Assembly: GCF_000730385.1 (NCBI RefSeq)
Contig: NZ_CP008849.1
Coordinates: 2,914,001-2,978,000 of the forward strand
DNA from: Alteromonas australica
Lineage (GTDB): Bacteria; Pseudomonadota; Gammaproteobacteria; Enterobacterales; Alteromonadaceae
Length of the DNA: 64,000 bases
Reading direction: 5' to 3'
Made by a program: the position numbers and the translations under genes. Below, one piece after another: positions 54,738 through 63,170 of the stretch. Each line of letters opens with the position of its first letter. Positions within the stretch are counted from its first letter, which is position 1. Below the pieces are notes generated by a model, which was given only the letters and a program-made list of their open reading frames with translations, was not told where the DNA came from and did not search any database.

Positions 54738-57700
54738 CTAGTGCGGATTAACCACCGTAAAGCGCTCTTCTGACACCGCCCAATATCCGGTGTTCGAAAT
54801 GATAAGAATTTTATAGGCGTTACCTTGGCCATTAAATTGCGCTGGGTCGAGTGTATAGTTGCCGTTGTTTTCCACTCTATCACTAACCATGTACCAGCGA
54901 CGCTTAACCACCGTGGGGTAATGAGCACCATTTCCACTACCGATATTATGCGGACTATCATGCAGGACATAAATCGCGACGGTATCTCCCTTGAGTATGT
55001 TGCTATTCCACTCAATGCTGTTGGCCTTCCCCACTTGGTACACCTCAAAAGCAAGGGGCCGATGCACGGCATCAACCAGTAAATTTTGGTTCATGAGCTG
55101 CTTAAGCCCATTGTTTTCTGTCAGGCCGGATTCTATGCCGAAGAACCCATCGCTTAATGCCCAATAACCTTTATCTGATACCGCCATTACCTTAAAGCCC
55201 TGAATACCGTTTGCAGACATAACAAGGGGGTCTATCCATTCACTTCCGTCATTTTCAATATTTGCCGCAAATCGGTGCCAGTGCGTTTTTTGCACATCAT
55301 CCCACAGAGAAAAAGCTTCTGCGTCGTAGTGATGTCGGTGATTGATATACAATGATATTTGATCGCCTGGCAGTACCTGAGGCAGCCACTTAATCTCGTA
55401 AAGTTCGCCCATTTTCAGCATTTCAGCTTTCCCCGGTGCAGTTATACCTGTCACCCGTCGATTACTGAAAATGATGTTTTCTCCTACAAGCGTCTTCACA
55501 CTTATACTGTCAAACGCAGGAAATAGGAGGCTCTCAGGATTTAATGCACTTGCAAGCGGGCGAAGGAAGTCCTGTTCTTCGTTGCCTTGGTTAAGGGAAT
55601 TTAAAACTTCGGCCGCTTTTTCAGTATGTTGGATTTCTGCATATGCCGCCAATAACGCCAGCTTTGCTGCTCTTTTAGGGTTGCGCAATTTTTCACCATA
55701 CTCTACGGCCCACTTAGTCAGTCCAGCCCTTAATGCTGTATGGATAATCAATCCGGCATTTTCTTCTGCCACAGCAAATTGCGTTAACCGATCAACGTCG
55801 CTGCTTGACACCTCTTGCGCTAAACCAGTCTTACTCGCTAGCAGTAGTAATTCAGCATAAAATTGAGCGCTGTAAGTCAGCTCATTGGGGCGGTTAAACC
55901 ATAACTGGTAGTAGGTAACAACTTCGTTAAATTTATTGGTAAAGTAGCTAGCAGCGAGATGCTTCACGCGAATTCGTTCACACCTTGCACTTTTCTTTTC
56001 GCCACACTGTTTTACCGCCAAAGAGATATAAGACGCACTCTGAGCATATTGTTTGGTATACATGTGATAATTAAACTGTTGTTCAAGAACCGTTAGTAGC
56101 TGCTCATCAAACAGGGGCTGCAGACTGCTGTAGATGGTTTGCTGACGAATGAGTAGCATTTCCAGCATGATTTCGTCTTCAACGTCGCTGGCAACATAAG
56201 ATAACCCAGCATATATTTCTGCTAGCTCGGGGTTTAAAGGATTAAACGCAGCCTCTGCATTCAACAAGGCCGCTTGTAGGGTACTTCGTCCTTCTTCTTT
56301 TAACGCTAGCGCCGCTTCCGCTTGCGCTTTTAAGGTAAGAAGCCAGGCTTTTTTATAAGAGGAATAGGTTGACCGATCGATACTGCTTAATGACGTGAGA
56401 AGAAATTCAGGATCGGTGGCTAACCAGTGTGACCACCTGACTTTATTTAAGTAGAAAGTTTGGTCGTCGGTTAAATGGCCAGGAAACTCACGCTCAATAC
56501 GAGATAACTCATCTAATAAGGGTACGGTGTCATCAAGCTTTTTAGCAATATTCAGCGCTAAAAACTGACCATTAAAATTCGTCGCGTCAGTAGCGCGGTT
56601 ATACGCTTCCCCCCATAGTTTAGCTTCTTCATACTCGCCTCGCTGATAAGCGGCTTTTGCCTGAATGTAGAACCCCTCAGGGGTTTGTTTTGGCAACTGA
56701 GAGATTACCTCTTGCGCTTGTTTTAAATACCCCAAATTAAGCAGGCTATTTGACAAAGTAGATAAAATTGATGCTTTACTCATTTCATCCACTACCTTCG
56801 ACCCGTGGACCAATTTCACCCCTTCTTTAATAAAGTCAGCTGCGCTTAATGCACTACCTTTCGCCGACGTGGGTGTATTTGCCTGAAACAGCTCGTGATA
56901 AAAACTGAGAATTTGTTCATTCTTGTTTGCTTCAAACAGCAGTTTATTATTTTGTAGCCACAGAATACTTATCCCTGTAAGCAATACCAATGGGAGCGCG
57001 AGGGTTAAAAAGGCGGTAGTAGGCGAACGTTGAAACCACTTTTTCATTAAGTAACGTCGGGAACTGTTAAACCAGCGAAGGGGTTTATTTTCACGGTACG
57101 CATCTAGGGCATCTTTAAACTGCTCAGCACTTTTAAAGCGCGCTTGTGGCGTCGCGGTTGTGGCTTTTTCGATAATGGCAGCCACTTCCTTGTCTTGGGT
57201 GTCTGGGAATAAAAACGCCATCACCTTACCCAGCGAAAATACATCATCGGTAACATTGGCTTTCTGCCCGTTTCGCAATTGCGGGCTAGAAAAATCTGAA
57301 CTGGCGGCTTTAAGGTACTGACTATCCGCATCATTGAGTGAAGAGGCTATGCCAAAATCAAGCAACTTGGGGCGATGACTGTCATCCAGTACAATATTTG
57401 AAGGCTTAATATCCGCGTGAACTATACGGTTTTGATGTGCTTCGGTGAGTGCGCTACACAGTTGAATAAGACAAGAAATCCTCGCCGACTTAGTCAGGTT
57501 TTCCTGGCCAAATTCACTGAGTGGTTTACCCTGAATGTACTCCATAACTATGTACGGAACACCGTCGTCTCTAACGTCAATATTGAACACTTTTGCAATA
57601 TTCGGGTGGTTAAGATTCGCCAGAAACTGAGCTTCTCGTAATATAAAGTGCTCGCCCGCAATATTCGCAATAGACGAAAAAACAAACTTGATCGCTACGT

Positions 57701-58028
57701 GCTGGGTAATCGTACCGTCATTGCGCTCACCGAGATAAACGGAAGACATCCCTCCCTGCCCCAGCTTTTCTACTAATCTGTAGGGGCCGAATTGCTGCCC
57801 TTCCAGAGATTTTTCAATGTGATCATCAGAAAAAAACTCGGCTTGCCCACTAATGATAGACGTGAACCCACCTTTTTCTTGTACGGTGTAATGCGCATCA
57901 ATTAAAGCGAGGGTCTCTTCAAACAAGGGCGTACCTTCTGCGCAAAAACGAGACACATTTTCACGCATACGTTCTTCATCAAGCGTAATTAAATGGGTAA
58001 ATAACGAAAGCGCATCTGAAAACTGCAT
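54738..58028 (-). CDS. Receptor-type Ser/Thr protein kinase with TPR and duplicated C-terminal domain
   Basis: 1096 residues. An intact Hanks-type kinase occupies about 80-325: G-loop LGQGGMSSVYLG, Lys114 in VAIKFVF, Glu132, catalytic VHADIKPSNIVL with Asp206, and DFG at 224-226. The HRD arginine is replaced by Ala (HAD, a non-RD kinase) and APE is SPQ. A transmembrane helix lies at about 345-366, then a long helical TPR-like region (to about 870), then two similar beta-rich repeats (about 905-1000 and 1010-1094). It follows the ECF sigma gene by 31 bp, so it probably phosphorylates that sigma factor in response to an extracytoplasmic signal. Confidence 0.9.
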   Translation of the reverse strand: MQFSDALSLFTHLITLDEERMRENVSRFCAEGTPLFEETLALIDAHYTVQEKGGFTSIISGQAEFFSDDHIEKSLEGQQFGPYRLVEKLGQGGMSSVYLGERNDGTITQHVAIKFVFSSIANIAGEHFILREAQFLANLNHPNIAKVFNIDVRDDGVPYIVMEYIQGKPLSEFGQENLTKSARISCLIQLCSALTEAHQNRIVHADIKPSNIVLDDSHRPKLLDFGIASSLNDADSQYLKAASSDFSSPQLRNGQKANVTDDVFSLGKVMAFLFPDTQDKEVAAIIEKATTATPQARFKSAEQFKDALDAYRENKPLRWFNSSRRYLMKKWFQRSPTTAFLTLALPLVLLTGISILWLQNNKLLFEANKNEQILSFYHELFQANTPTSAKGSALSAADFIKEGVKLVHGSKVVDEMSKASILSTLSNSLLNLGYLKQAQEVISQLPKQTPEGFYIQAKAAYQRGEYEEAKLWGEAYNRATDATNFNGQFLALNIAKKLDDTVPLLDELSRIEREFPGHLTDDQTFYLNKVRWSHWLATDPEFLLTSLSSIDRSTYSSYKKAWLLTLKAQAEAALALKEEGRSTLQAALLNAEAAFNPLNPELAEIYAGLSYVASDVEDEIMLEMLLIRQQTIYSSLQPLFDEQLLTVLEQQFNYHMYTKQYAQSASYISLAVKQCGEKKSARCERIRVKHLAASYFTNKFNEVVTYYQLWFNRPNELTYSAQFYAELLLLASKTGLAQEVSSSDVDRLTQFAVAEENAGLIIHTALRAGLTKWAVEYGEKLRNPKRAAKLALLAAYAEIQHTEKAAEVLNSLNQGNEEQDFLRPLASALNPESLLFPAFDSISVKTLVGENIIFSNRRVTGITAPGKAEMLKMGELYEIKWLPQVLPGDQISLYINHRHHYDAEAFSLWDDVQKTHWHRFAANIENDGSEWIDPLVMSANGIQGFKVMAVSDKGYWALSDGFFGIESGLTENNGLKQLMNQNLLVDAVHRPLAFEVYQVGKANSIEWNSNILKGDTVAIYVLHDSPHNIGSGNGAHYPTVVKRRWYMVSDRVENNGNYTLDPAQFNGQGNAYKILIISNTGYWAVSEERFTVVNPH

Positions 58029-58059
58029 AAAAGCCTTTGAGCAAGTTTAGAAAGTCAAT

Positions 58060-58656
58060 TTATGCGTGAGCACACTGAACTTTGAGAAAGGCTTTCGCCG
58101 CAGAGAGTTCGCTGTAAACCGTGGAGTTACTCAGGCTCATCTGAGTTTGTATTTGCTCCACTTCTTGTCCAAGATAAAAGTGGAGCAAGGCTATGCGATA
58201 GCATCTTTCATTGGCTTTTTCTAATGCGGTAAGGGCATTGTCAAATTCAACAAATAAGAAGGATTCAGTGGCGAGTTCAGGCAAGAGCACTTCAGACTGC
58301 AAGTCTGCTGTACGTTTTTTTGCTAGGCGCTTTTTCAATTCATCTTGAATCATCCAACGAACAAAAAGAGCGATATGGGTATAAAATTGTTGCCGACTGT
58401 CGAAAATCTCGTCTGGCGCGGTCAATTCTATGATGATGTCGTGAAGAATAGAGGTGGTATTAGGCAGTTTATCGGCGATATCCTTCTTACGTTGAACCCG
58501 CTTTACGCCGCGAATTTGTTTTTTAACAATATGTTTAAGATGGTAATACACCATGCTGCGCAACTGATTTGCACTATCAAGATCGTTGCTAACTACCCAT
58601 TGGTTTAGTACCTCTGTGAAGTTATCTTGACCCCGAATGACCGAACCTACTTCCAT
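58060..58656 (-). CDS. ECF-type sigma factor paired with a Ser/Thr kinase
   Basis: 198 residues. Region 2 is seen around SILHDIIIELTAPDEIF and FVRWMIQDELKKRLAKKR; region 4 with its helix-turn-helix is CYRIALLHFYLGQEVEQIQ and LSNSTVYSELSAAKAFL. It is of the divergent ECF type (PF07638-like/ECF43-like) that is found next to Hanks kinases rather than next to an anti-sigma factor. No anti-sigma gene is adjacent. A Thr-Thr-Ser cluster at 67-69 directly precedes the region-2.2 segment and is a candidate phosphosite. Strong AAAGGAAAG Shine-Dalgarno site. First gene of the two-gene operon. Confidence 0.82.
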   Translation of the reverse strand: MEVGSVIRGQDNFTEVLNQWVVSNDLDSANQLRSMVYYHLKHIVKKQIRGVKRVQRKKDIADKLPNTTSILHDIIIELTAPDEIFDSRQQFYTHIALFVRWMIQDELKKRLAKKRTADLQSEVLLPELATESFLFVEFDNALTALEKANERCYRIALLHFYLGQEVEQIQTQMSLSNSTVYSELSAAKAFLKVQCAHA

Positions 58657-58936
58657 GTTGCTTTCCTTTCTACATCTATACTGCTACGACACCATTGAGC
58701 CAAGCTCACTACACAACATCTTTACATTAGACCAAAACTTAGCAGATTTAAACAATATTAACAGTAACTTAAAAATAGATTGAGCGATTCCCCCGTGTAT
58801 AGCGTGTGGTCAGCGAGGTGGCACCGACTATCACAAATTCAAACTAAACAGCATTATTAATAAAAAGTTGCCCTTACCCGCACTAACTCTCACACTAGGG
58901 TAAACCCATTAACCACAAAAATGATGTGAGTACGTT

Positions 58937-59593
58937 ATGTCTTTCAATATGACTATTGATAATGAAATTGCACTTATTACTTTTGACGATGGCAAAGTCA
59001 ATGCTGTAGGTTTCGGCCTTATTGACGCGTTTAATCAGGCACTCGATAGTGCGGAAGCAGACGCGAAGGCCGTGGTTATCTATGGCGGCGAGGGGAAATT
59101 TTGCGGCGGCTTCGATCTTTCAGTCATGAAAGGCGAGGACAAAGGCCAGCAACAGGCGTTGGTCAGCGCTGGGGCGGCTCTCGTTAAGCGGCTATACGCC
59201 TTTCCCAAGCCTGTTATTATGGCCGCCGAAGGCCATAGCATCGCCCTTGGCGCCATTTTTCTCATGGCTGCAGACTTACGCATTGGAAAAGATGGCGACA
59301 CTAAATACGGTTTAAATGAAACGGCAATAGGTATGGTGCTGCCTAGTTTCGGCATGGAATTAGCCAAAGCGCGTCTCGCCAGTACTTCGCTAACCGAAGC
59401 ATTACTATTTTCGCGTATTTATCAAGGTGAAGAAGCCGTGAAAGCGGGGTATCTCGATGCGGCAGTACCGCAGGATAACGTGCTAAACACTGCCATGAGT
59501 TATGCGGCTCAGTTAAAAATGCTTCCTTCTAGTGCATTTGCAGAATCTAAACGCCAATTAAGAAAAGAAACCTTAGAAAAAATGGGGGTCTAG
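58937..59593 (+). CDS. Crotonase/enoyl-CoA hydratase-family protein
   Basis: 218 residues, short for the family (usually about 260). The oxyanion-hole segments GEGKFCGGFDLSVM and AAEGHSIALGAIFLMAADLRI are visible, but the catalytic Glu pair of classic hydratases is not clear: the second active-site region reads LNETAIGMVLPSFG. It may act on a CoA ester other than enoyl-CoA. TGAG precedes the ATG at a proper distance. A strong shared terminator follows. Confidence 0.88.
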   Translation: MSFNMTIDNEIALITFDDGKVNAVGFGLIDAFNQALDSAEADAKAVVIYGGEGKFCGGFDLSVMKGEDKGQQQALVSAGAALVKRLYAFPKPVIMAAEGHSIALGAIFLMAADLRIGKDGDTKYGLNETAIGMVLPSFGMELAKARLASTSLTEALLFSRIYQGEEAVKAGYLDAAVPQDNVLNTAMSYAAQLKMLPSSAFAESKRQLRKETLEKMGV

Positions 59594-59633
59594 GTTATAC
59601 CTTCCCCCGTTAGCTAGGTTGCTATAGAAAACG

Positions 59634-59670
59634 AAAACAGAGGGCAGTTTGACAAACCGCCCTCTGTTTT
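59634..59670. terminator. Bidirectional terminator
   Basis: Perfect 12-bp stem AAAACAGAGGGC/GCCCTCTGTTTT around a 13-base loop, between two convergent genes; the arms supply T-runs on both strands. Confidence 0.92.
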
Positions 59671-59676
59671 CCAGCG

Positions 59677-60192
59677 CTAGTGGACTGGACCAGACACATC
59701 CTCAATATCAGATTTAAGCTTATTTCTCAGCCCTAACTCAAAACTTAGCTCTGCCAAAACGAACAATGGGCCTATGGCAAGCCCCATAATATCGTCCACA
59801 AAAGCAGGTTTTTTCCCCTCATAGTGGTGGCCGATAAATTGTAAAATCCACCCACCCACAAAAATGCCAATAGAAATACTCAGCCAAAGTGATGTTGTCA
59901 TCATGGCAATCGGTTGCGCCAAATACACCATGGCAGCCGTAATAAGCGCCATTACCGCCCCCAGTCTTAGGTCAAGTTTGAGGTAAAAGGCATTGCCAAT
60001 GAACCACACCACGACCGCCGGGCTAACCAAAAACTCACCAACAAATGGAAATACCCCTTGAGTATAAGGTCGACTCAATAAACAAAACACAGAAAATACA
60101 ATGAGCGGAATGCCTATGTAATGCGTATAAATGTTTCGTTGATCCCTATGGTATTTTGCGTATTCAGATAAATGTTGCTCTAAGGTTTTCAT
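59677..60192 (-). CDS. Mpo1-like (DUF962) membrane protein
   Basis: About 171 residues with four transmembrane helices. The N-terminal YAKYHRDQRNIYTHYIGIPL and the second conserved block FIGHHYEGKKPAFVDDIMG supply the histidines that bind Fe(II) in yeast Mpo1, a dioxygenase that shortens 2-hydroxy fatty acids. GPLFVLAE follows as expected. I use the ATG at 60192, with GGGTGA upstream; a GTG three codons earlier is possible. Enzyme activity in bacteria is inferred from the family only. Confidence 0.85.
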   Translation of the reverse strand: MKTLEQHLSEYAKYHRDQRNIYTHYIGIPLIVFSVFCLLSRPYTQGVFPFVGEFLVSPAVVVWFIGNAFYLKLDLRLGAVMALITAAMVYLAQPIAMMTTSLWLSISIGIFVGGWILQFIGHHYEGKKPAFVDDIMGLAIGPLFVLAELSFELGLRNKLKSDIEDVSGPVH

Positions 60193-60342
60193 TGTATTCA
60201 CCCGCTATTAACAAATTATCTGTGAGCATACCGTGACAGGCATACATGAACTGTCAGCTTAACGACAATTCATATTCTGTTCACCCAGGCCAGCTATACT
60301 CAGTCTTTTCAACGCTCCTATGTCAGTAAATAAGGATTTTTT

Positions 60343-61044
60343 ATGCGAAAGCACCTCATTTTGATAGCCCCTATCTTTGCCTTCTTTCTCGTATTATCAG
60401 GTGGTTGCTCGTCTACCCGTTCTCAGCAAACGACGTTGAAAACAAGCACAATGTTGCAAGGGCAATACACGGTGGAAGACGTAAATAAACGGGGAATTAT
60501 CGACTATAGCCAGTTAACACTACGAGTAAATGGAAATCAGGTTTCAGGGAGTTCAGGCTGTAATCACTTTACGGGCAGTATAGAAAGCCAGGGGGACGCA
60601 CTGCATATTTCGCAACTTGCCGTTACCCGCAAGCTGTGCCCAGAAGCCCTTATGCACCAAGAGCAACAATATATATCTTCCTTAGAGACAGTAAATACAC
60701 TGTCTATTGATACGCCTTATATCCTATTGAAAAACAGTAACAACGACAATGTTCAAGTTAAACTACTAAAGACATCCCATGCATCTTCCCTCCAACCAAA
60801 GCGCCAAGACGCAAGCGCTGGCGTTACTCACCTATTCCAGTGTGAAGATATTGGCATGATATCAATGATGTTTGTGGGGCCGGAAACCATCACACTCACC
60901 ACAGCAACAACAAGCCAGACACTCCACCGAGAGAGAAGCGCCTCTGGGGCAAAGTATCGTCATGGCGACATGGTTTTTTGGAACAAAGGTCAACAAGGTA
61001 TTTATAGAGAGCAAGACCACACCTATCAGTGCGTAAGTGTTTAA
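60343..61044 (+). CDS. META + MliC fusion lipoprotein
   Basis: 233 residues. Lipoprotein signal with Cys22 (LSGGCSS). The first domain (about 36-143) is META/HslJ-like: QLTLRVNGNQVSGSSGCNHFTG and LAVTRKLCPEALMHQEQQY. The second (about 160-232) resembles the membrane-bound lysozyme inhibitor MliC: HLFQCEDIGMISMMF, RSASGAKYRHGDMVFWNKGQ, ending with a Cys that can pair with the first. It is probably an envelope protein protecting against C-type lysozyme. AAGGA precedes the start. It ends with a 4-bp convergent overlap with rlmF. Confidence 0.82.
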   Translation: MRKHLILIAPIFAFFLVLSGGCSSTRSQQTTLKTSTMLQGQYTVEDVNKRGIIDYSQLTLRVNGNQVSGSSGCNHFTGSIESQGDALHISQLAVTRKLCPEALMHQEQQYISSLETVNTLSIDTPYILLKNSNNDNVQVKLLKTSHASSLQPKRQDASAGVTHLFQCEDIGMISMMFVGPETITLTTATTSQTLHRERSASGAKYRHGDMVFWNKGQQGIYREQDHTYQCVSV

Positions 61045-61961
61045 AAACGCCAGGCCACGAACCGGCTTTGTTTTTGCCCCTGCCCCATGTTTAGTGTCTT
61101 AATTTCAGCAGCATTATAATAGTTCAGGCTGGTATTAATGGCCTTTAAATGAGCTGACTTTGACACTAAACAGGTAAACCACCCCACTTGGCTTTTCACC
61201 ACAACGCTTTCTTTTATCATTGTTTGAATGAAGGCGAGCTCTCCCCCATCACACCATAATTCATTAGACTGCCCTTCAAAATTCAGCGGTGGCTTAGATG
61301 ATAGACGGAGCCGGCCTTTATTATTGGCGCGTTTATTTTTATGTCGTGACAGGTTCGCTACTTTTTTCACACTGCCTTTATTCGCATCAGACGCAGATTT
61401 ATGAAACGGTGGATTGCACATAGTAAACGAAAAATAGTCATCTTCATGGATGATACCTGAAAAGATGCATGCTTTATTCGGCTGATGCCGCACACTAAAC
61501 AACGAAGAAAGCGGGGGATTGCGTTGAATGATAGTTTGGCAGTTCTCAATGGATTTTTTATCGATATCACTGCCAACAAATTGCCAACCAAACAGCTGAC
61601 TTCCCAAAATAGGGTAAATGGCATTTGCACCAACGCCAATATCTAAACCTTTCACCTCACTACCAGATGCTCTTGGGGCTTTATTGGCGGCATCGGCCTG
61701 AAGTAAATCTGCAATGCCATGTAAATAATCAGCTCTACCTGGCACCGGTGGACATAGGTATCCAGCGGGAATATCCCAGTAAGTCATATTGTAATAGTAG
61801 GCAAGCAACGCAGTATTTAGCGCCTTAACGGCTGTAGGATTAGCAAAATCGATACTAGGCTGGCCACTTTTGGCTGGGGTGATGAATGCTTTAAGCGCGG
61901 GATGACGCTTACAAAGCTTATCCATCGGATATCCATTTTTATGGGCATTGTTCGGATGCAT
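61041..61961 (-). CDS. rlmF: 23S rRNA (adenine1618-N6)-methyltransferase
   Basis: 306 residues. SAM-binding motif GLDIGVGANAIYPI (about 105-118), acidic motif FVGSDIDKKSIENC, and the N6-adenine methyltransferase signature MCNPPFHKSA (NPPF at 183-186). The N-terminal HPNNAHKNGYPMDKL and TYWDIPAGYLCPPVPGRADY are diagnostic of RlmF (YbiN). It methylates A1618 of 23S rRNA. Stand-alone gene; the 330 bp upstream hold no other gene. Confidence 0.95.
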   Translation of the reverse strand: MHPNNAHKNGYPMDKLCKRHPALKAFITPAKSGQPSIDFANPTAVKALNTALLAYYYNMTYWDIPAGYLCPPVPGRADYLHGIADLLQADAANKAPRASGSEVKGLDIGVGANAIYPILGSQLFGWQFVGSDIDKKSIENCQTIIQRNPPLSSLFSVRHQPNKACIFSGIIHEDDYFSFTMCNPPFHKSASDANKGSVKKVANLSRHKNKRANNKGRLRLSSKPPLNFEGQSNELWCDGGELAFIQTMIKESVVVKSQVGWFTCLVSKSAHLKAINTSLNYYNAAEIKTLNMGQGQKQSRFVAWRF

Positions 61962-62293
61962 AGTCGCTTTTCAATACAAAGAATAAGTACACGAATGTCG
62001 TGCTTTAAAGGGAAAACGTGTGGCTCACTTCCATCTAGCTATTAAGTGATGAAGCACGGTGAACAGGATATCATATTGATAAACCTTACTCAGCTTTAGA
62101 ACATGGTAAATAGGGTATAAGAGCAATGTCGTTGAATGTATCTAGGCAGACAGTGATAAATAACAGCGTGGGGATAAGAAGATGTTTAGCGCATAAGAGA
62201 ATTGGGCTAAGTATCAGGCCCGCTCAGGGCGAGCAGGCCATGAAACTGTATACAAGTAGTTACTAATGAACTACGTAGCCAACCAGGCTAAGG
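61962..62293. other. Intergenic region without recognised gene
   Basis: About 330 bp between rlmF and the DUF3718 gene. The only structure I see is an imperfect hairpin at 62217-62239 (GGCC-GCT/AGC-GGCC arms) lacking a T-run. No ORF with a good start was found. Confidence 0.5.
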
Positions 62294-62761
62294 TTATTCA
62301 GACAGGTTACGAACAACCACGTCTTGTGCAGTGTATTCACGTGCAAAATCTGCAATTTGCTTGTTATTACAGATGATGTTTTCACCTTCAAGGTTGTACT
62401 GAGCTAGCGCTTGACGTGCGCCAACTTTAATTGCTGCTAAGCATGCTTTAGATGCTACGTTTTCATTTTTAGCAACAAGAGCCACTGTTTTTGCATTGCT
62501 AGAAACTTCGTTGTTTCTGTACATGTGTGCAAATGTTCTTAGGCTTTCACCGTTACAACGCACTGTTGCGCTAAATGTTTCTGCATCGAATCCATTTTTT
62601 CTGATGAAGCGTAGCGCTGGACCGAAACCTTCAGTCGCCGCAGTTAAACAGGCTTGAGTTTCAATATTCGCGTTAACAGGCTTAAGTACCACATCTTTGG
62701 CAAAAGACGATACGCTGATAACAGAGAAGGTAAGAGCAAGTGCAAGAGTAGACAGTTTCAT
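62294..62761 (-). CDS. Secreted protein with two DUF3718-like repeats
   Basis: 155 residues. Signal peptide with core LALALTFSVISVSSFA, then two similar units: TQACLTAATEGFGPALRFIR through VRCNGESLRTFAHMY, and SKACLAAIKVGARQALAQY through IICNNKQIADFAREY. Each has a Cys pair that probably forms a disulfide. This is the DUF3718 pattern as recalled. Probably periplasmic, function unknown. Shine-Dalgarno AGGA seven bases before the ATG. Codon use suggests good expression. A long AT-rich palindrome lies about 60 bp upstream. Confidence 0.75.
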   Translation of the reverse strand: MKLSTLALALTFSVISVSSFAKDVVLKPVNANIETQACLTAATEGFGPALRFIRKNGFDAETFSATVRCNGESLRTFAHMYRNNEVSSNAKTVALVAKNENVASKACLAAIKVGARQALAQYNLEGENIICNNKQIADFAREYTAQDVVVRNLSE

Positions 62762-62822
62762 TTTGTATTCCTATTTCGTAACTAAATTAGATTTTCATCA
62801 AAGTACGGATACATTATGACCA

Positions 62823-62857
62823 AAAATTACAGAAAATAAAGCATTTTCTGTAATTTT
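62823..62857. repeat. AT-rich 15-bp perfect inverted repeat
   Basis: AAAATTACAGAAAAT and ATTTTCTGTAATTTT, exact arms around AAAGC, upstream of the DUF3718 gene. It could be an operator, or an AT-rich hairpin. The remainder of the 62762-63170 gap holds the mini-gene below. Confidence 0.6.
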
Positions 62858-63030
62858 ATTACGAAAAATAGGAATTATACGTAAAGATCACGTCAAAACT
62901 GAAAGTCATTTACAAAAAGTTATAATTTACCTCAAACTTGTTACAAAAATGGCATTTCAGTTACCTCAATCCTTAGTATCCTCTGGGCTTTCGTGGCAAA
63001 GCGCTGCGTTAAATTCGAGGGAGCATTCTG

Positions 63031-63078
63031 ATGAAAAACGAAAATGAGAGGGGAAAAAACCGTAGAAAAGGGAAATAA
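63031..63078 (+). CDS. Possible 15-codon basic mini-gene
   Basis: ATG with GGGAG seven bases upstream encodes MKNENERGKNRRKGK, then TAA, and a terminator starts 13 bases later. A TATAAT at 62921-62926 could start a transcript of about 180 bases. The peptide is strongly basic. No family can be assigned to so short a sequence, and the unit could be an untranslated small RNA instead. Confidence 0.3.
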   Translation: MKNENERGKNRRKGK

Positions 63079-63089
63079 GCAGAAATTTC

Positions 63090-63121
63090 TAGCCCGCCAA
63101 AGGCGGGCATTTTGTTATTTT
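63090..63121 (+). terminator. Plus-strand terminator after the mini-gene
   Basis: GCCCGCC-AAA-GGCGGGC followed by ATTTTGTTATTTT. The T-rich side is on the plus strand, while the minus-strand side reads TAGAAATTT, so it best serves a plus-strand transcript; no annotated plus-strand gene precedes it apart from the mini-gene. Confidence 0.7.
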
Positions 63122-63170
63122 ATTACAGAACAGAAGGATTGAACAAAGCGTCACTGCGCACATGCATCCC

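Noticed and set aside
54575..55075. 166-residue minus-strand open frame spanning the AraC and kinase 3' ends
   Set aside because: It overlaps both well-supported genes in other frames and lacks a credible start.
62217..62239. Hairpin in the rlmF-DUF3718 gap as a terminator
   Set aside because: Imperfect stem and no T-run.
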